Of a stretch of 58,120 nt of DNA, positions 1 through 11,860 are shown piece after piece. Both the position numbers and the translations under genes were made by a program. The DNA is taken from assembly GCF_004210735.1 (NCBI RefSeq), contig NZ_SDZL01000010.1, positions 1-58,120 on the forward strand, read 5' to 3'. Below the pieces are notes generated by a model. The model did no database searches, was not told the DNA's origin, and saw nothing but the letters and a program-made list of their open reading frames with translations. Each line of letters opens with the position of its first letter. Position 1 is the first letter of the stretch. The DNA comes from Brevundimonas sp. (lineage in GTDB: Bacteria; Pseudomonadota; Alphaproteobacteria; Caulobacterales; Caulobacteraceae).

Positions 1-456
1 TGGCAGGCGATCTCGGGCGGCACCGACGTGATGATGGTCGGCAAGCGCGAGATCAACACCCGCGCCTATGTCGGCAGCTTCAACTTCAAGGGCGGCGACC
101 AGCAGAAGAAGGTCGGCCAGCTGTCCGGTGGTGAGCGCAACCGCGTCCACCTGGCCAAGACCCTGGCGTCCGGCGGCAATCTGATCCTGCTCGACGAACC
201 GACCAACGATCTGGACATCGAGACGCTGCAGAACCTCGAGGAGGCTCTGGAGGAGTTCGCGGGCTGCGCCGTGGTCATCTCCCACGACCGCTGGTTCCTT
301 GACCGTCTGGCCACCCACATCCTCGCCTTCGAAGGCGACGGCCACGTGGAATGGTTCGAGGGCAATTTCGAAGCCTACGAACAGGACAAGATGCGCCGCC
401 TGGGCGCCGACAGCATCATCCCCAAACGCATCCAGCACCAGAAGTTCGGACGCTGA
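1..456 (+). CDS. ettA: Energy-dependent translational throttle protein EttA, C-terminal part (5' truncated by window edge)
   Basis: This is the last 151 codons of an ABC-F family ATPase, read in frame from base 1. Visible are the ABC signature [13 protein letters not shown], the Walker B stretch [12 protein letters not shown] and the H-loop [11 protein letters not shown], so this is the second nucleotide-binding domain. No membrane segment follows, and the chain ends in a basic tail ([11 protein letters not shown]) typical of EttA. EttA binds the ribosomal E site and couples early elongation to the ATP/ADP ratio. The identification rests on the C-terminal half only; other ABC-F members (Uup, YheS) have different C-terminal tails. 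A strong terminator follows the stop. Confidence 0.88.
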   Translation, partial: WQAISGGTDVMMVGKREINTRAYVGSFNFKGGDQQKKVGQLSGGERNRVHLAKTLASGGNLILLDEPTNDLDIETLQNLEEALEEFAGCAVVISHDRWFLDRLATHILAFEGDGHVEWFEGNFEAYEQDKMRRLGADSIIPKRIQHQKFGR

Positions 457-478
457 TCCGACAGGCACACGGACAAAT

Positions 479-510
479 GGCCCCCTGAGCGATCGGGGGG
501 CCGTTTTTCT
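479..510 (+). terminator. Rho-independent terminator after ettA
   Basis: Stem GGCCCCC (479-485) pairs with GGGGGCC (496-502) and is followed by GTTTTTCTTTG. It lies 23 bases after the ettA stop and 30 bases before the next start. Confidence 0.85.
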
Positions 511-539
511 TTGCACGCGGTCGTGGTTAGTCTGCGCGC

Positions 540-1469
540 ATGACCCAGCGCCCCGCCATCCTGATCATGCAGCGGCATCTGGCCCCGCTGAGCGCCTTTC
601 TGGAAGGCGCCTATGACGTCTATCGTTTCTGGGAAGGACCGCCGGTCGAGGCGGCGCACGACATCCGCGCCCTGGTCGTGGCTGGCGAGTTCGAGCTGGA
701 CAAGGCGCTGATCGAACGCCTGCCGAACCTGTCGCTGATCGCCTGTTTCACCGCCGGCTATGACGGGATCGATGTAGACTGGTGCCGCGCGCGGGGCCTG
801 GCCGTCACCCATGCCCCCGCCGTCAATCACGAGGATGTCGCCGATCACGCCATCGGCCTGATCCTGGCGGCGCGCCGTCAGATCGCGTCGGGCGATCGCC
901 AGTTGCGCGCCGGTGGCTGGACGCCGGACAGCAAGACCATCACCCCCTCTCTGAACGGCCAGACCCTCGGCATCGTCGGCCTGGGCCATATCGGCGAGGC
1001 CGTCGCCCGCCGGGCCGAGGCGATGCGCATGACCGTCCGCTGGTGGGCGCCGCGCGACAAGCCCGCGCCCTGGCCCCGCGCCGACAGCCTGCTGGACCTG
1101 GCAAAGGCCAGCGATATCCTGGTGGTCGCCTGTCGCGCGGACGAGAGCAATCGCGGCCTGATCTCGGCGTCGGTGATCGAGGCGCTGGGTTCGTCAGGCC
1201 TGCTGGTCAACGTCGCGCGCGGACAGCTGGTCGATGAGGACGCCCTGATCGCCGCCTTGCGGGACGGGCGTCTGGGCGCCGCAGCGCTGGACGTGTTCGA
1301 GACCGAGCCGACCGATGCCGCACGCTGGATCGACGTGCCCAATACGGTGCTGACGCCCCACACCGCCGGGGCCACGACCGAGGCGGTGCAGGGCATGCTG
1401 TTGCTGCTGATCCAGAATCTGCAGGCGCATTTCGGCGACGAACCGCTGAAGACGCCGGTCCAGACCTAG
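540..1469 (+). CDS. D-isomer-specific 2-hydroxyacid dehydrogenase
   Basis: A 309-aa NAD(P)-dependent oxidoreductase of the D-2-hydroxyacid dehydrogenase family, which interconverts 2-oxoacids and D-2-hydroxyacids in the cytosol. The Rossmann dinucleotide motif GLGHIG is at residues 147-152. The catalytic Arg/Glu/His set fits R227 (NVARG), E256 (DVFETEP) and H274 (TPHTAG); the 29-residue Arg-Glu spacing matches the family. Length is normal for a glyoxylate/hydroxypyruvate reductase type. It is not SerA, because there is no regulatory ACT domain. The substrate cannot be read from sequence. The gene stands alone after the ettA terminator, and its stop overlaps the stop of the convergent EF-hand gene in a shared CTAG. 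Confidence 0.88.
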   Translation: MTQRPAILIMQRHLAPLSAFLEGAYDVYRFWEGPPVEAAHDIRALVVAGEFELDKALIERLPNLSLIACFTAGYDGIDVDWCRARGLAVTHAPAVNHEDVADHAIGLILAARRQIASGDRQLRAGGWTPDSKTITPSLNGQTLGIVGLGHIGEAVARRAEAMRMTVRWWAPRDKPAPWPRADSLLDLAKASDILVVACRADESNRGLISASVIEALGSSGLLVNVARGQLVDEDALIAALRDGRLGAAALDVFETEPTDAARWIDVPNTVLTPHTAGATTEAVQGMLLLLIQNLQAHFGDEPLKTPVQT

Positions 1470-1924
1470 TCCTGTGGGCCGCCCGGCCCGCCGCGACCGA
1501 AGCTGGGGCGCTCGTCCGGCGAGATCACGCCGTCACCATTCGTGTCCATCCGCTCGAATATCCGCTGGGCGCCCGCCGCCATCTCGGCGCGCGTCACCTT
1601 GCCGTCGCCATCTGCGTCCAGTCGGGCCAGCATGGGCGCCGCCCGGCCGCCCGAAGCGCCGTTCAACTCCTCAGCCGTGACCACGCCGTCGCCATCGGCG
1701 TCCAGACCGGCGAAGCCCCGCTCGATCCGGGCCTGGAACTGTTCCAGCGTCTGCGGGCCACGTGGGCCCCGGCGGTCACCATTCGGCGCCGCAGAATCGG
1801 CGGGCGGCGCAGCGTCTGCGCTCACCGGCGCCGAGGCGTCCGCCTCTCTGGCGGGTTGATCAGCCTGGCTGCAGGCGCCCAGGACGACGGTCAGGGTGAA
1901 GGCGGAAACGGCGGCGATGCGCAT
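1466..1924 (-). CDS. EF-hand domain lipoprotein
   Basis: A 152-aa exported protein. I chose ATG at 1924 because AGGGAGAG lies just upstream and the product then begins with a lipoprotein signal peptide (VLGAC, lipidated Cys18); longer in-frame starts would bury it. After an Ala/Pro-rich linker come three canonical EF-hand loops: DADGDGVVTAEE, DADGDGKVTRAE and DTNGDGVISPDE. The C-terminus is Gly/Pro-rich. It should bind calcium at the periplasmic face of a membrane; the role is unknown. Small EF-hand lipoproteins of this layout are common in Caulobacterales (family knowledge). It is divergent from the methionine operon and convergent with the dehydrogenase. Confidence 0.85.
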   Translation of the reverse strand: MRIAAVSAFTLTVVLGACSQADQPAREADASAPVSADAAPPADSAAPNGDRRGPRGPQTLEQFQARIERGFAGLDADGDGVVTAEELNGASGGRAAPMLARLDADGDGKVTRAEMAAGAQRIFERMDTNGDGVISPDERPSFGRGGPGGPQD

Positions 1925-2001
1925 GAAACTCTCCCTTTGGCTCCACACTGAACGATTCGGGGGCCAGATTCCTTCGCTGAAACGGCGACCGGCCCCTGAT
2001 T

Positions 2002-2030
2002 TTGCTTGCATAATCATATAAGGATATCTT
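2002..2030 (+). promoter_or_regulatory. Candidate promoter of the methionine operon
   Basis: TTGCTT (2002-2007) and TATCTT (2025-2030) are separated by 17 bases. The predicted start falls near 2036-2040, only a few bases before the ATG at 2042, so the mRNA would be nearly leaderless. No Shine-Dalgarno sequence is visible. The -10 element lies inside the 26-bp palindrome. Confidence 0.4.
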
Positions 2031-2038
2031 TATATGAT
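2013..2038. promoter_or_regulatory. 26-bp palindromic operator upstream of the ArsR-methyltransferase gene
   Basis: The bases form an inverted repeat around GATATC with 12 of 13 pairs matching; the exception is 2022/2029. The core reads ATATAAGGATATCTTTATAT. It is AT-rich in a GC-rich region, ends 4 bases before the start codon and overlaps the candidate -10. ArsR-family proteins bind such palindromes, and this one resembles operators attributed to SahR-type regulators of methionine genes. Autoregulation is inferred. Confidence 0.7.
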
Positions 2039-2041
2039 CCC

Positions 2042-3004
2042 ATGTTGCTGACAGCAGACCAGACCATAGAAGCCTTGCGCGCCGCCGGCGAAAGCACCCG
2101 GCTGCGCATCCTGTCACTACTGGCCGGTGAGGAGCTGTCGGTGATGGAGCTGTCGCGCGTTCTGGACCAGAGCCAGCCGCGCGTCTCGCGTCATCTGAAG
2201 CTGATGACCGACGCCGGCCTGATCGAGCGCTTCCCCGACGGCGCCCGCGTCTTCTATCGCCTGTCGCACGACGCCGTCCTGCGCCGCCTGATCGACACCG
2301 TTCTGGATCTGATGGACGACGCGGAGGGCGAGGCCGATCACCGCCGCCTGGACGAGGTTCGCCGCGAGCGCGAGACCGCCGCCGCCGCCTATTTCGAACA
2401 GGTCGCGCCGCAATGGGACCGCCTGCGCTCGATGTACGTCAGCGAGAGCGCGGTCGAGGCGGCGGTCGAAAAGGTCGTCGGCCCCGGCCCGTTCGACCGC
2501 GTGGTCGATCTGGGCACCGGCTCGGGCCGGATGCTGACCCTGCTGGGCAAGAAGGCCCGAATGTCGTTGGGCCTCGACCTGTCGCACAACATGCTGAACA
2601 TCGCCCGCGCCAATGTCTCGCGGGCCGGTCTGGCCAAGGTCGAACTGCGCCACGGCGATATCTTCGCCACCCGCCTGCCCGCCGAAAGCGCGGATCTGGT
2701 GATGGTGCATCAGGTGCTGCACTATCTGGCCGATCCCCAGGCGGCCGTGGCCGAAGCGGCGCGCCTGGTCTCGTCCGGCGGCCGTCTGCTGATCGTCGAC
2801 TTCGCCCCGCACGATCTGGAGCAGATGCGCGACGAGCATCAGCATCGCCGCCTGGGCTTCGCCGACGAGGAGATCCACCGTTGGCTGACCGAGGCGGGGC
2901 TTAGCCCGTCCGCGCCGGTCGCCCTGCCCCCCGACACCGACGGCCTGACCGTCGTCATCTGGACCGCGCAACGTCCTGCCGCCAGCCAGAGAAAGCGCGC
3001 CTGA
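2042..3004 (+). CDS. ArsR-family regulator fused to a SAM-dependent methyltransferase domain
   Basis: A 320-aa protein with two parts. Residues about 10-75 form an ArsR winged helix-turn-helix (ESTRLRILSLLAG through the RVSRHLKLM recognition helix to ARVFYRL). Residues about 115-310 form a class I methyltransferase with motif I VDLGTGSGR at 155-163. No metal-binding Cys cluster is visible. ATG 2042 is preferred over a TTG at 2006, which would place the palindrome inside the gene. The stop overlaps the metF start (TGATG). Position at the head of metF and the split metH suggests it regulates this operon and senses SAM or S-adenosylhomocysteine through the methyltransferase fold. That is inference; catalytic activity is also possible. 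Confidence 0.85.
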   Translation: MLLTADQTIEALRAAGESTRLRILSLLAGEELSVMELSRVLDQSQPRVSRHLKLMTDAGLIERFPDGARVFYRLSHDAVLRRLIDTVLDLMDDAEGEADHRRLDEVRRERETAAAAYFEQVAPQWDRLRSMYVSESAVEAAVEKVVGPGPFDRVVDLGTGSGRMLTLLGKKARMSLGLDLSHNMLNIARANVSRAGLAKVELRHGDIFATRLPAESADLVMVHQVLHYLADPQAAVAEAARLVSSGGRLLIVDFAPHDLEQMRDEHQHRRLGFADEEIHRWLTEAGLSPSAPVALPPDTDGLTVVIWTAQRPAASQRKRA

Positions 3005-3966
3005 TGACCGCCCCCTCCCCCTCGCGCACCACCCTGGCCGAGGCCCGCGCCCTGCTGCTGTCGCCATTGGGGCCCGTCGCCCGCGCCGGATCGAACCGCA
3101 ACGCCGTGCGCGTCTCGTTCGAGTTTTTCCCCCCCAAGTCAGACGAGGCCGAGGCCAATCTGTGGTCCGCCATCCGGCGGCTGGAGCCGCTGAACCCGGC
3201 CTTTGTCTCCGTCACCTATGGCGCGGGCGGCTCCACGCGCGAACGCACCCACCGCACCGTCCAGCGGATCATCAGCGAGACCACCCTGCGCCCCGCCGCC
3301 CACCTGACCTGCGTCGAGGCCAGCCGCGCCGAGGTCGATGAGGTCATCGAGGGCTACAAAGCCATCGGCGTCGATCACATCGTCGCCCTGCGCGGCGACC
3401 CGCCTGGCGGAGACGGTATCGGCGGCGCCTACGCCCCCCGTGCCGACGGCTACGCCAACGCCACCGAACTGTCCCGGGCCATCAGCCGCGTCGGCGGTTT
3501 CGACATCACCGTCGGCGCCTATCCCGAACGCCACCCGGAAAGCCCCTCTATCGACCATGACATCGAGGTGCTGAAGGCCAAGGTGGACGCTGGCGCCATG
3601 CGCGCCGTGACCCAGTTCTTCTTCGACATCGAGGCCTTCCTGCGTTTCCGCGATCGGGTACGGGCGGCGGGCGTGACCATCCCCCTGATCCCCGGTGTCA
3701 TGCCGGTGTCCAACTTCAAGGGCCTGAGCCGGATGAGCGCAGCCTGCGGCGCCTCCATCCCCGACTGGCTGGCGGCCCATTTTGACGGGCTGGACGACGA
3801 CCCTGAGACCCGCAAGCTTCTGGCCGCCTCCATCGCCGCCGAAACCTGCGCACGACTGCAGGAAGAGGGCTTCTCGGACTTCCACTTCTACACTCTGAAC
3901 CGTGCCGAGCTGGTCTATGCGATCTGCCGGGTGCTGGGCGTGCGTGAAACCAGGGCTGTTGCGTAA
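3004..3966 (+). CDS. metF: 5,10-methylenetetrahydrofolate reductase
   Basis: A 320-aa FAD-dependent TIM-barrel enzyme that reduces 5,10-methylene-THF to 5-methyl-THF, the methyl donor for MetH. The family N-terminal motif FEFFPPK is at 39-45, followed by VTYGAGGSTRERT, LTCVE, ALRGDPP and the AVTQFFFD stretch typical of MetF. Length is close to the bacterial norm (about 300) with roughly 30 extra N-terminal residues. ATG 3004 overlaps the preceding stop, and the next gene begins immediately after the stop at 3967, so the operon is translationally tight. Confidence 0.95.
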   Translation: MTAPSPSRTTLAEARALLLSPLGPVARAGSNRNAVRVSFEFFPPKSDEAEANLWSAIRRLEPLNPAFVSVTYGAGGSTRERTHRTVQRIISETTLRPAAHLTCVEASRAEVDEVIEGYKAIGVDHIVALRGDPPGGDGIGGAYAPRADGYANATELSRAISRVGGFDITVGAYPERHPESPSIDHDIEVLKAKVDAGAMRAVTQFFFDIEAFLRFRDRVRAAGVTIPLIPGVMPVSNFKGLSRMSAACGASIPDWLAAHFDGLDDDPETRKLLAASIAAETCARLQEEGFSDFHFYTLNRAELVYAICRVLGVRETRAVA

Positions 3967-5061
3967 ATGACTTCTCCCCTCTCCCGCCAGGACCGTATCG
4001 CCGCCCTGCACGTGGCGGCCAGGGAGCGCATCCTGGTGCTCGATGGCAGCTGGGGCGTGATGATCCAGCGACGCGGGCTGGGCGAGGCCGACTTTCGCGG
4101 CGACCGCTTCGTCACGGCCAACGGCTATGACGAAAAGGATCAGATGAAGGGGAATAACGACATCCTCTGCATCACCCGACCCGACATCATCGCCGACCTG
4201 CATGACCAGTATTTTGGCGCGGGCGCCGACATCAGCGAGACCAACACCTTCTCGGCCACCGTCATCGCGCAGGACGACTACAAACTGGACGCCCAGGCGG
4301 TGTGGGACATCAATCTGGAAGGCGCGAAGCTGGCCCGCGCCTCGGCCGACCGCTGGACGGCGAAGGAACCGCACAAGCCGCGCTTCGCCGCCGGCTCGAT
4401 TGGTCCGCTGAACAAGATGCTGTCCATGTCGTCGGACGTGAACGATCCCGGCGCGCGGCTGGTGACCTTCGACGAGGTCTATGAGGCCTATCGCCATCAG
4501 GTGAAGGCGCTGAACGAGGGCGGCGTCGACCTGTATCTGATCGAGACCATCACCGACACGTTGAACTGCAAGGCCGCGATCAAGGCGATCAAGGATCTGG
4601 AGGACGAGGGGCTGGAGCCCCTGCCCATCTGGATCTCGGGCACCATCACCGACCGCTCGGGCCGCACCCTGTCGGGCCAGACGGCCGAGGCCTTCTGGAA
4701 CAGTGTGCGCCACGCCAAGCCCTTCGCCGTCGGCTTCAACTGCGCCCTGGGCGCCGACCTGATGCGGCCCTTTATCGCCGAGCTGTCGCGCGTCGCCGAC
4801 ACCCTGGTCGCCGCCTATCCCAACGCCGGCCTGCCCAACGCCATGGGCCAATACGACGAGCAGCCGCACGAGACCGCCCCCTTCATCGAGGAATGGGCAC
4901 GGTCCGGCCTGGTCAACATCGTCGGCGGCTGCTGCGGCACCACGCCGGATCACATCAAGCACGTCGCCGAAGAGGTTGCGCCGTTGAAGCCCCGCGCCAT
5001 CCCGGAGCGGCCTGTGGCGATGCGCCTGTCAGGCCTCGAACCGTTCGAGTTGGTGGCGTGA
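3967..5061 (+). CDS. metH: Methionine synthase, homocysteine-binding half (split MetH, N-terminal module)
   Basis: A 364-aa stand-alone homocysteine S-methyltransferase domain corresponding to the first module of cobalamin-dependent MetH (about 1,230 aa when intact). The zinc ligands that activate homocysteine are visible: C259 in GFNCALGAD and C322/C323 in [20 protein letters not shown] and ETNTFSAT are family N-terminal motifs. The folate, cobalamin and activation modules are encoded separately at 5747-8380, and a methyltransferase gene lies between. The stop overlaps the GTG start of that gene. The break is between domains and the fragment is intact, so this is a genuine two-subunit arrangement and not a frameshift. 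Confidence 0.92.
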   Translation: MTSPLSRQDRIAALHVAARERILVLDGSWGVMIQRRGLGEADFRGDRFVTANGYDEKDQMKGNNDILCITRPDIIADLHDQYFGAGADISETNTFSATVIAQDDYKLDAQAVWDINLEGAKLARASADRWTAKEPHKPRFAAGSIGPLNKMLSMSSDVNDPGARLVTFDEVYEAYRHQVKALNEGGVDLYLIETITDTLNCKAAIKAIKDLEDEGLEPLPIWISGTITDRSGRTLSGQTAEAFWNSVRHAKPFAVGFNCALGADLMRPFIAELSRVADTLVAAYPNAGLPNAMGQYDEQPHETAPFIEEWARSGLVNIVGGCCGTTPDHIKHVAEEVAPLKPRAIPERPVAMRLSGLEPFELVA

Positions 5062-5746
5062 CCGAGAAAGCCCCCCAACCCTTCTCCGACCGTTCGGCGC
5101 TGGCCGCCTATGCGGACAACGCTCGCAGGACCGTACCGGGCTTCGACGCGATGCACGTCATGGCCTCGATCCTGCTGGCCGAGCGCGCGCCCGAGGGCGG
5201 CAGAATCTTGGTGCTGGGCGCCGGCGGTGGGATGGAGCTACGCCTCCTGGCCGACGCTCGTTCGGATTGGTCGCTGGACGGAGTCGATCCGTCGGAGCCG
5301 ATGCTCGATCTGGCCAGGGAGACGCTAGGCGACCGCGCAGAGCGGACCACGCTTCATCTCGGCTACATCGACGACGCGCCCGAAGGTCCGTTCGACGGCG
5401 CCGTCTGCATCCTGACCCTGCATTTCCTGGCCGCCGAAGAGCGGTTGCGGACACTTCGCGAGGTCCGCAAGCGGCTGTCGCCCGGCGCGCCATTCGTGGT
5501 CGCCCACTGCAGCTTCCCGCAGGACGCGCCGGAGGTCCGCAGCCTGTGGCGCGACCGCGAAGAGGCCTATATCGTCGCCTCTGGTGGCGCACCGGAAATG
5601 GCGCGCAAACGTCGCGAGGGCGTAGAGAAGGCCCTGCCCGTGCTGAGCCCGGAAGAAGACGAGGCCCTGTTGCGCGAGGCCGGTTTTGACGCCGTCACGC
5701 CCTTCTACATAGGTTTCACCTTCCGCGGCTGGGTGGCCTACGCCTG

Positions 5747-5747
<1 letters not shown>
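5058..5747 (+). CDS. Class I SAM-dependent methyltransferase between the two metH parts
   Basis: A 229-aa protein starting at GTG 5058, which overlaps the previous stop (GTGA); the stop overlaps the next ATG (TGATG). Motif I is [12 protein letters not shown] near residues 50-61. The acidic post-I segment [15 protein letters not shown] and the motif IV-like [11 protein letters not shown] follow. A stretch around [20 protein letters not shown] and a C-terminal [14 protein letters not shown] resemble small-molecule methyltransferases more than rRNA or protein enzymes, but the substrate is unknown. Its placement inside a split metH operon with coupling on both sides suggests a role tied to methionine or SAM turnover. 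This is inferred from context only. Confidence 0.82.
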
Positions 5748-8380
<2,633 letters not shown>

Positions 8381-8439
8381 ATGCGATGGTCTTGCGAAGC
8401 CTTGCCACTGTCTGGCTAGGCGGAATTTGAACCCACTAG

Positions 8440-8476
8440 CTGAAATAGAAAATGCCGGCGCTTTCGCGCCGGCATT
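8440..8476 (-). terminator. Terminator of the first TonB receptor gene
   Basis: AATGCCGGCGC (8451-8461) pairs perfectly with GCGCCGGCATT (8466-8476) around a TTTC loop. On the minus strand it is followed by TTTTCTATTTC. The same 11-bp stem occurs after the second receptor at 12626-12651. Confidence 0.85.
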
Positions 8477-8502
8477 CCCTTAGGCTTGATTGTCGATCGT
8501 TA

Positions 8503-11500
8503 CTAGAACGAGTATCGGACGCCCAGATAGGCGCGCCGCGGAGCGACCCAAGCCGTCGCGTCTTGGTACGCATAGGTGCCGTTACCGGCCAGCAGCGCTT
8601 GTTCGGACGTCGCCGCCTGGTTGTCCAGGGCGTTGAACACATCCAGGAAGAACTCGACCTCGCCGACAGGCATGTCCTTCGTGTACTTCAGGCGCACATC
8701 GAAGGTGTAGTAGGCGGGGCCGGTTTCGCTGCCGACCATACCCGGCTGGTACCAGCGGGCCAACACGCCGCCCCACTCGTACGCCGTGGCGACGCGAGGC
8801 GACAAATAGCGGCTGGCGGTTGACGTAGCCGGCGTATAGACGGCGCCGCTGTTCCAGTTAAACACACCGCTGACCTCAACGCCGAAGTCAAACTCGTACG
8901 AGGCAAACGCCTTGAACTGGTGCTTGATGTTGCCCGGTTGCTCACCCCAGGTATTGGGCGCGCGGGGGTCAGTGAAGATGAAGTCCCCCTGAACGTCCGC
9001 ATTACCGTCAGAGTTCGAGTTACCCTCGGCGATATTGTGCGTATAGGACACCATCCCCTGCCAGTTGTCCGTCTTGAACTTCTGCAGGGTGAGTTCGTAT
9101 CCGACGTAGTTACGCTTGCCGCCGGCCAGCGTGCCGATCACATAGTTTGAGTTCGGACGACCGTCATAACCGAAGTAGGAATACGGCAGGTACAGCGGAG
9201 ATCCCGGAGAGGCGTAATCGCCTCCAGCCACCGCGTTAGGATCGGAATAGACATACAGAGCATAGTCTTCCATCAGATCCCGCGTCCGACGGCTGGTGGC
9301 CGTGAACGACAGCTGCAGATCGTCACGAAGGGTCGTAGATGCGCCCAGCATGTACTCGTCCGTGAACGGGGTCTTGGTCGTCGGTGCGAAAACGGCGTCC
9401 GGCGTCACCAGGCCACCGCGGACGCGGAAGGTCAGCCAACGATCGCCGATAAAGACCTGCTCATTCGTAACAGGACCAGTGATCCCACCCGCAAAGTCGG
9501 TCATGTCGTTCCGGATAGGGTCATAATACCGGCCGACGAAGCCAAAGACCTTGCTACGGCCGTCTCCGAAGACGTCATAGACGACACTCACGCGCGGTGC
9601 GATTTCCCAGTCGAAGGTAAAGGCCACGTCGCCCGTGGAGTCGAAGTGGGTCCATTCTTCGGCGCGAAGACCGGCGTTGACCGTCAACTGATCCATCGTC
9701 CAGGTGTCTTGAAGGTAGATCGCCTTACCTTCACTACGCACCTTGTAGGCTTCGTTGACTGCACGAACCGCACGATACGCGTTGATTTGATCGTACGGAT
9801 TGTCCGCATCGCTGGTGAACTGCAGCGCCTGGATCTCAGCGTTCGACAGCTCGTCGTCGGAATTGGAGTCGAGCACGCCCATATAGTATGCGCGATCAGG
9901 ACTTGCCTCAATGCGCTCTCGGATGAGGTTCTCGTCGCCATCGCCAAACGGCGTCCCCGTCCAGCCGGTCCCCGTGATCAGGCTGCCGAGCGTGCTGCCG
10001 GAATGCGCCGTGCCAATCGATTCATAGGTGGCGCCGCCCGGGACCGTCGAATCTTCCTCATAGCTGTTCTCGGTGAAGGTATAGCCAGCTTTGAACGTGT
10101 GACTGCCGAAGGACGTGTCGAGGTAATATTCGCCGCTCAGACCATACTCCGTCCGATTACGGAAGGTTTCGCTGTCGATGCCCGCGCCGCCGAGGCTTCG
10201 TTCAGCAGCACCCGGGAACGGGGCCCGGAAGCGAACGTTATCACGGATCCTGGAGTCGTTTGCGACGTTGCTAAGTTCACCCTCGTGAGTGAAGTAGTAC
10301 GCGTTGAACAGGAGATCACCCCAAGACCGGCTATACTCGACCTTGTAGTTATCGCCACCCTGTGTTTGCGTGTTCGTGCGGTTGTTCAGGACTGCCGGGT
10401 TGGTAGACCCGGAGGACTCCAGCGGATCGCTGAAATAGCTCAGGCTCAGACGGTCATTGTTGGTCACCTGCCAGGTCAGCTTTGCGAACGCATATTCCGC
10501 GTTCCGCTCGACCGTACGCATCAGATCGCCGGTCGAGTTCGTGACCTCGTCTTCGCGGAACGTCTTTTGGTAGGAGGTGAAGAACCACAGTCGGTCACGA
10601 ATGATCGGCCCACCAAAGGTGAACGCCGTGTCATAGGTCGAGAAACCATTCGACGTGTTATGTTTGTCTTCAGCGACCAGACTGTCGTTCTGCAGGTAGT
10701 AGTTGATCGAACCGGACCAGTCGTTAGAGCCGGATTTCGTCACCACGCGGGAGATCAGGCCGGAACCACCAGCGTACTCAGCCGGCACGCCGCCGACGAT
10801 CACCTGCTGCTCTTGGATGATTTCGGAGTTCAGATTCGCACCGAACAGCCCGTCGCTAGGGTCGGTCACATCGACGCCATCCAGATAGTAGACGTTGTCC
10901 GAAGACGCGCCGATTGCGCCCCCGACGTCCGAATAGTTGATGCCCGACCGCGACGAGGGGTTACCGCCCGAAGACGGCTTCACGCCCGGAACCAGCTGCA
11001 GATAGCTCTGGTAGCTACGGCCAGTCGGCAGCGACTCCACGATGTCCAGGTTGAGGGTGGTGCCGACAGTAGCCGACGTGACGTCCACGGCCGCCAAAGC
11101 GCGGCCCGTCACCACGATGTCATCCACCGTAGCGGCGCCCAGAGCGTAACCAACGGCCAGTTCGCGGCCAGACACGACGGCGACGCCAGGAGCGCTGAAG
11201 GCGTCATAGCCCGAAGCGGTCACTTCCAGAGTGTAGTTCGTGGCCGGGTCCAGACCCACCAGACGCGCACGTCCCTGATCGTCAGTCGTAGCGGAGCGCG
11301 AGATCAGGCTGTCCGGCGAGCTGACACGCACCGTGGCGCCGGCCAGCGGTTGACCGTCCGAGCCCGCGATAGTGACGCGCAGACTGCCCGTTTGCGACTG
11401 GGCGATAGCGGCGGTCGGCGCGAGCAGAGTCGCGGCCGAAACGGCGGTCATCGCGAACAGCGTGGCGCCGCCCACCATGGTGGACGCCAGCAGCCGATGA

Positions 11501-11520
11501 CGAATGCTGTTTCTTTTCAA
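8503..11520 (-). CDS. TonB-dependent receptor, Oar-like, with carboxypeptidase-regulatory-like domain (paralogue 1)
   Basis: An outer-membrane transporter of about 1,005 aa. It has a signal peptide ending near AIAQS, a carboxypeptidase-like beta-sandwich (SLRVTIAGSDGQPLAGATV), a TonB-box-like VDDIVVTG, a plug (SRSGINYSDVGG to SRVVTKSGSNDW) and a barrel ending in LGVRYSF. I prefer TTG 11520. It is preceded by GGGAGA with an 8-base spacer, and the resulting N-terminus aligns with the paralogue at 12682-15735, which also starts at TTG. An ATG at 11556 with GGAGG is the alternative (1,017 aa). Residues 551-562 form an EF-hand-like loop. The substrate is unknown; Oar-type receptors are linked to peptides or large ligands. 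A terminator lies downstream. Confidence 0.9.
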   Translation of the reverse strand: MKRNSIRHRLLASTMVGGATLFAMTAVSAATLLAPTAAIAQSQTGSLRVTIAGSDGQPLAGATVRVSSPDSLISRSATTDDQGRARLVGLDPATNYTLEVTASGYDAFSAPGVAVVSGRELAVGYALGAATVDDIVVTGRALAAVDVTSATVGTTLNLDIVESLPTGRSYQSYLQLVPGVKPSSGGNPSSRSGINYSDVGGAIGASSDNVYYLDGVDVTDPSDGLFGANLNSEIIQEQQVIVGGVPAEYAGGSGLISRVVTKSGSNDWSGSINYYLQNDSLVAEDKHNTSNGFSTYDTAFTFGGPIIRDRLWFFTSYQKTFREDEVTNSTGDLMRTVERNAEYAFAKLTWQVTNNDRLSLSYFSDPLESSGSTNPAVLNNRTNTQTQGGDNYKVEYSRSWGDLLFNAYYFTHEGELSNVANDSRIRDNVRFRAPFPGAAERSLGGAGIDSETFRNRTEYGLSGEYYLDTSFGSHTFKAGYTFTENSYEEDSTVPGGATYESIGTAHSGSTLGSLITGTGWTGTPFGDGDENLIRERIEASPDRAYYMGVLDSNSDDELSNAEIQALQFTSDADNPYDQINAYRAVRAVNEAYKVRSEGKAIYLQDTWTMDQLTVNAGLRAEEWTHFDSTGDVAFTFDWEIAPRVSVVYDVFGDGRSKVFGFVGRYYDPIRNDMTDFAGGITGPVTNEQVFIGDRWLTFRVRGGLVTPDAVFAPTTKTPFTDEYMLGASTTLRDDLQLSFTATSRRTRDLMEDYALYVYSDPNAVAGGDYASPGSPLYLPYSYFGYDGRPNSNYVIGTLAGGKRNYVGYELTLQKFKTDNWQGMVSYTHNIAEGNSNSDGNADVQGDFIFTDPRAPNTWGEQPGNIKHQFKAFASYEFDFGVEVSGVFNWNSGAVYTPATSTASRYLSPRVATAYEWGGVLARWYQPGMVGSETGPAYYTFDVRLKYTKDMPVGEVEFFLDVFNALDNQAATSEQALLAGNGTYAYQDATAWVAPRRAYLGVRYSF

Positions 11521-11652
11521 GATTTTGTTCTCCCGATCATGCCCGGACTTCAGCATGAGCCCCTCCAGGCTGGCGATTTGTCTGCATGCCGTTGCACGCA
11601 GATGACGACGATGAGGGGAAACCTTCGGGAGCGTCACCGGCCCTTCACACGT

Positions 11653-11681
11653 TTATTGCGCGTTTTTCACGAATGTCTCAA
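11653..11681 (-). promoter_or_regulatory. Candidate promoter of TonB receptor 1
   Basis: On the minus strand TTGAGA (11681-11676) and CAATAA (11658-11653) are separated by 17 bases, about 130 bases upstream of the start codon. The match is modest and no operator is evident. Confidence 0.3.
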
Positions 11682-11860
11682 TCCGGCCACACCGAAACCA
11701 AGCGCAAGCTTTTCCGTTTTATCTAGTTATTACCGTAGGTTACCTCATATAACGGGAGCGAGGATCGCGTAGGTTGAAGGGCAAGTAACGCAATTACATT
11801 TCTGAAATCATCTTTCTTATACAATTTCGGTGCTGCAACCATCTCCTCGCTATGACATAG

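Noticed and set aside
8413-8441. Minus-strand segment resembling a tRNA T-arm and acceptor end (GGTTCAAATTCC followed by CTAGCCA)
   Set aside because: The T-stem needs wobble pairs, the loop has an extra T, and no rest of a tRNA or integrase gene is near. It lies just beyond a terminator. Chance similarity is more likely than an attachment-site remnant.
9646-11772. Very long open frames antisense to genes, such as 708 codons opposite receptor 1 and over 1,000 codons opposite receptor 2 (12667-15870)
   Set aside because: They lie opposite strongly supported genes in GC-rich sequence, where antisense frames stay open by codon bias. Their products show no family motifs.
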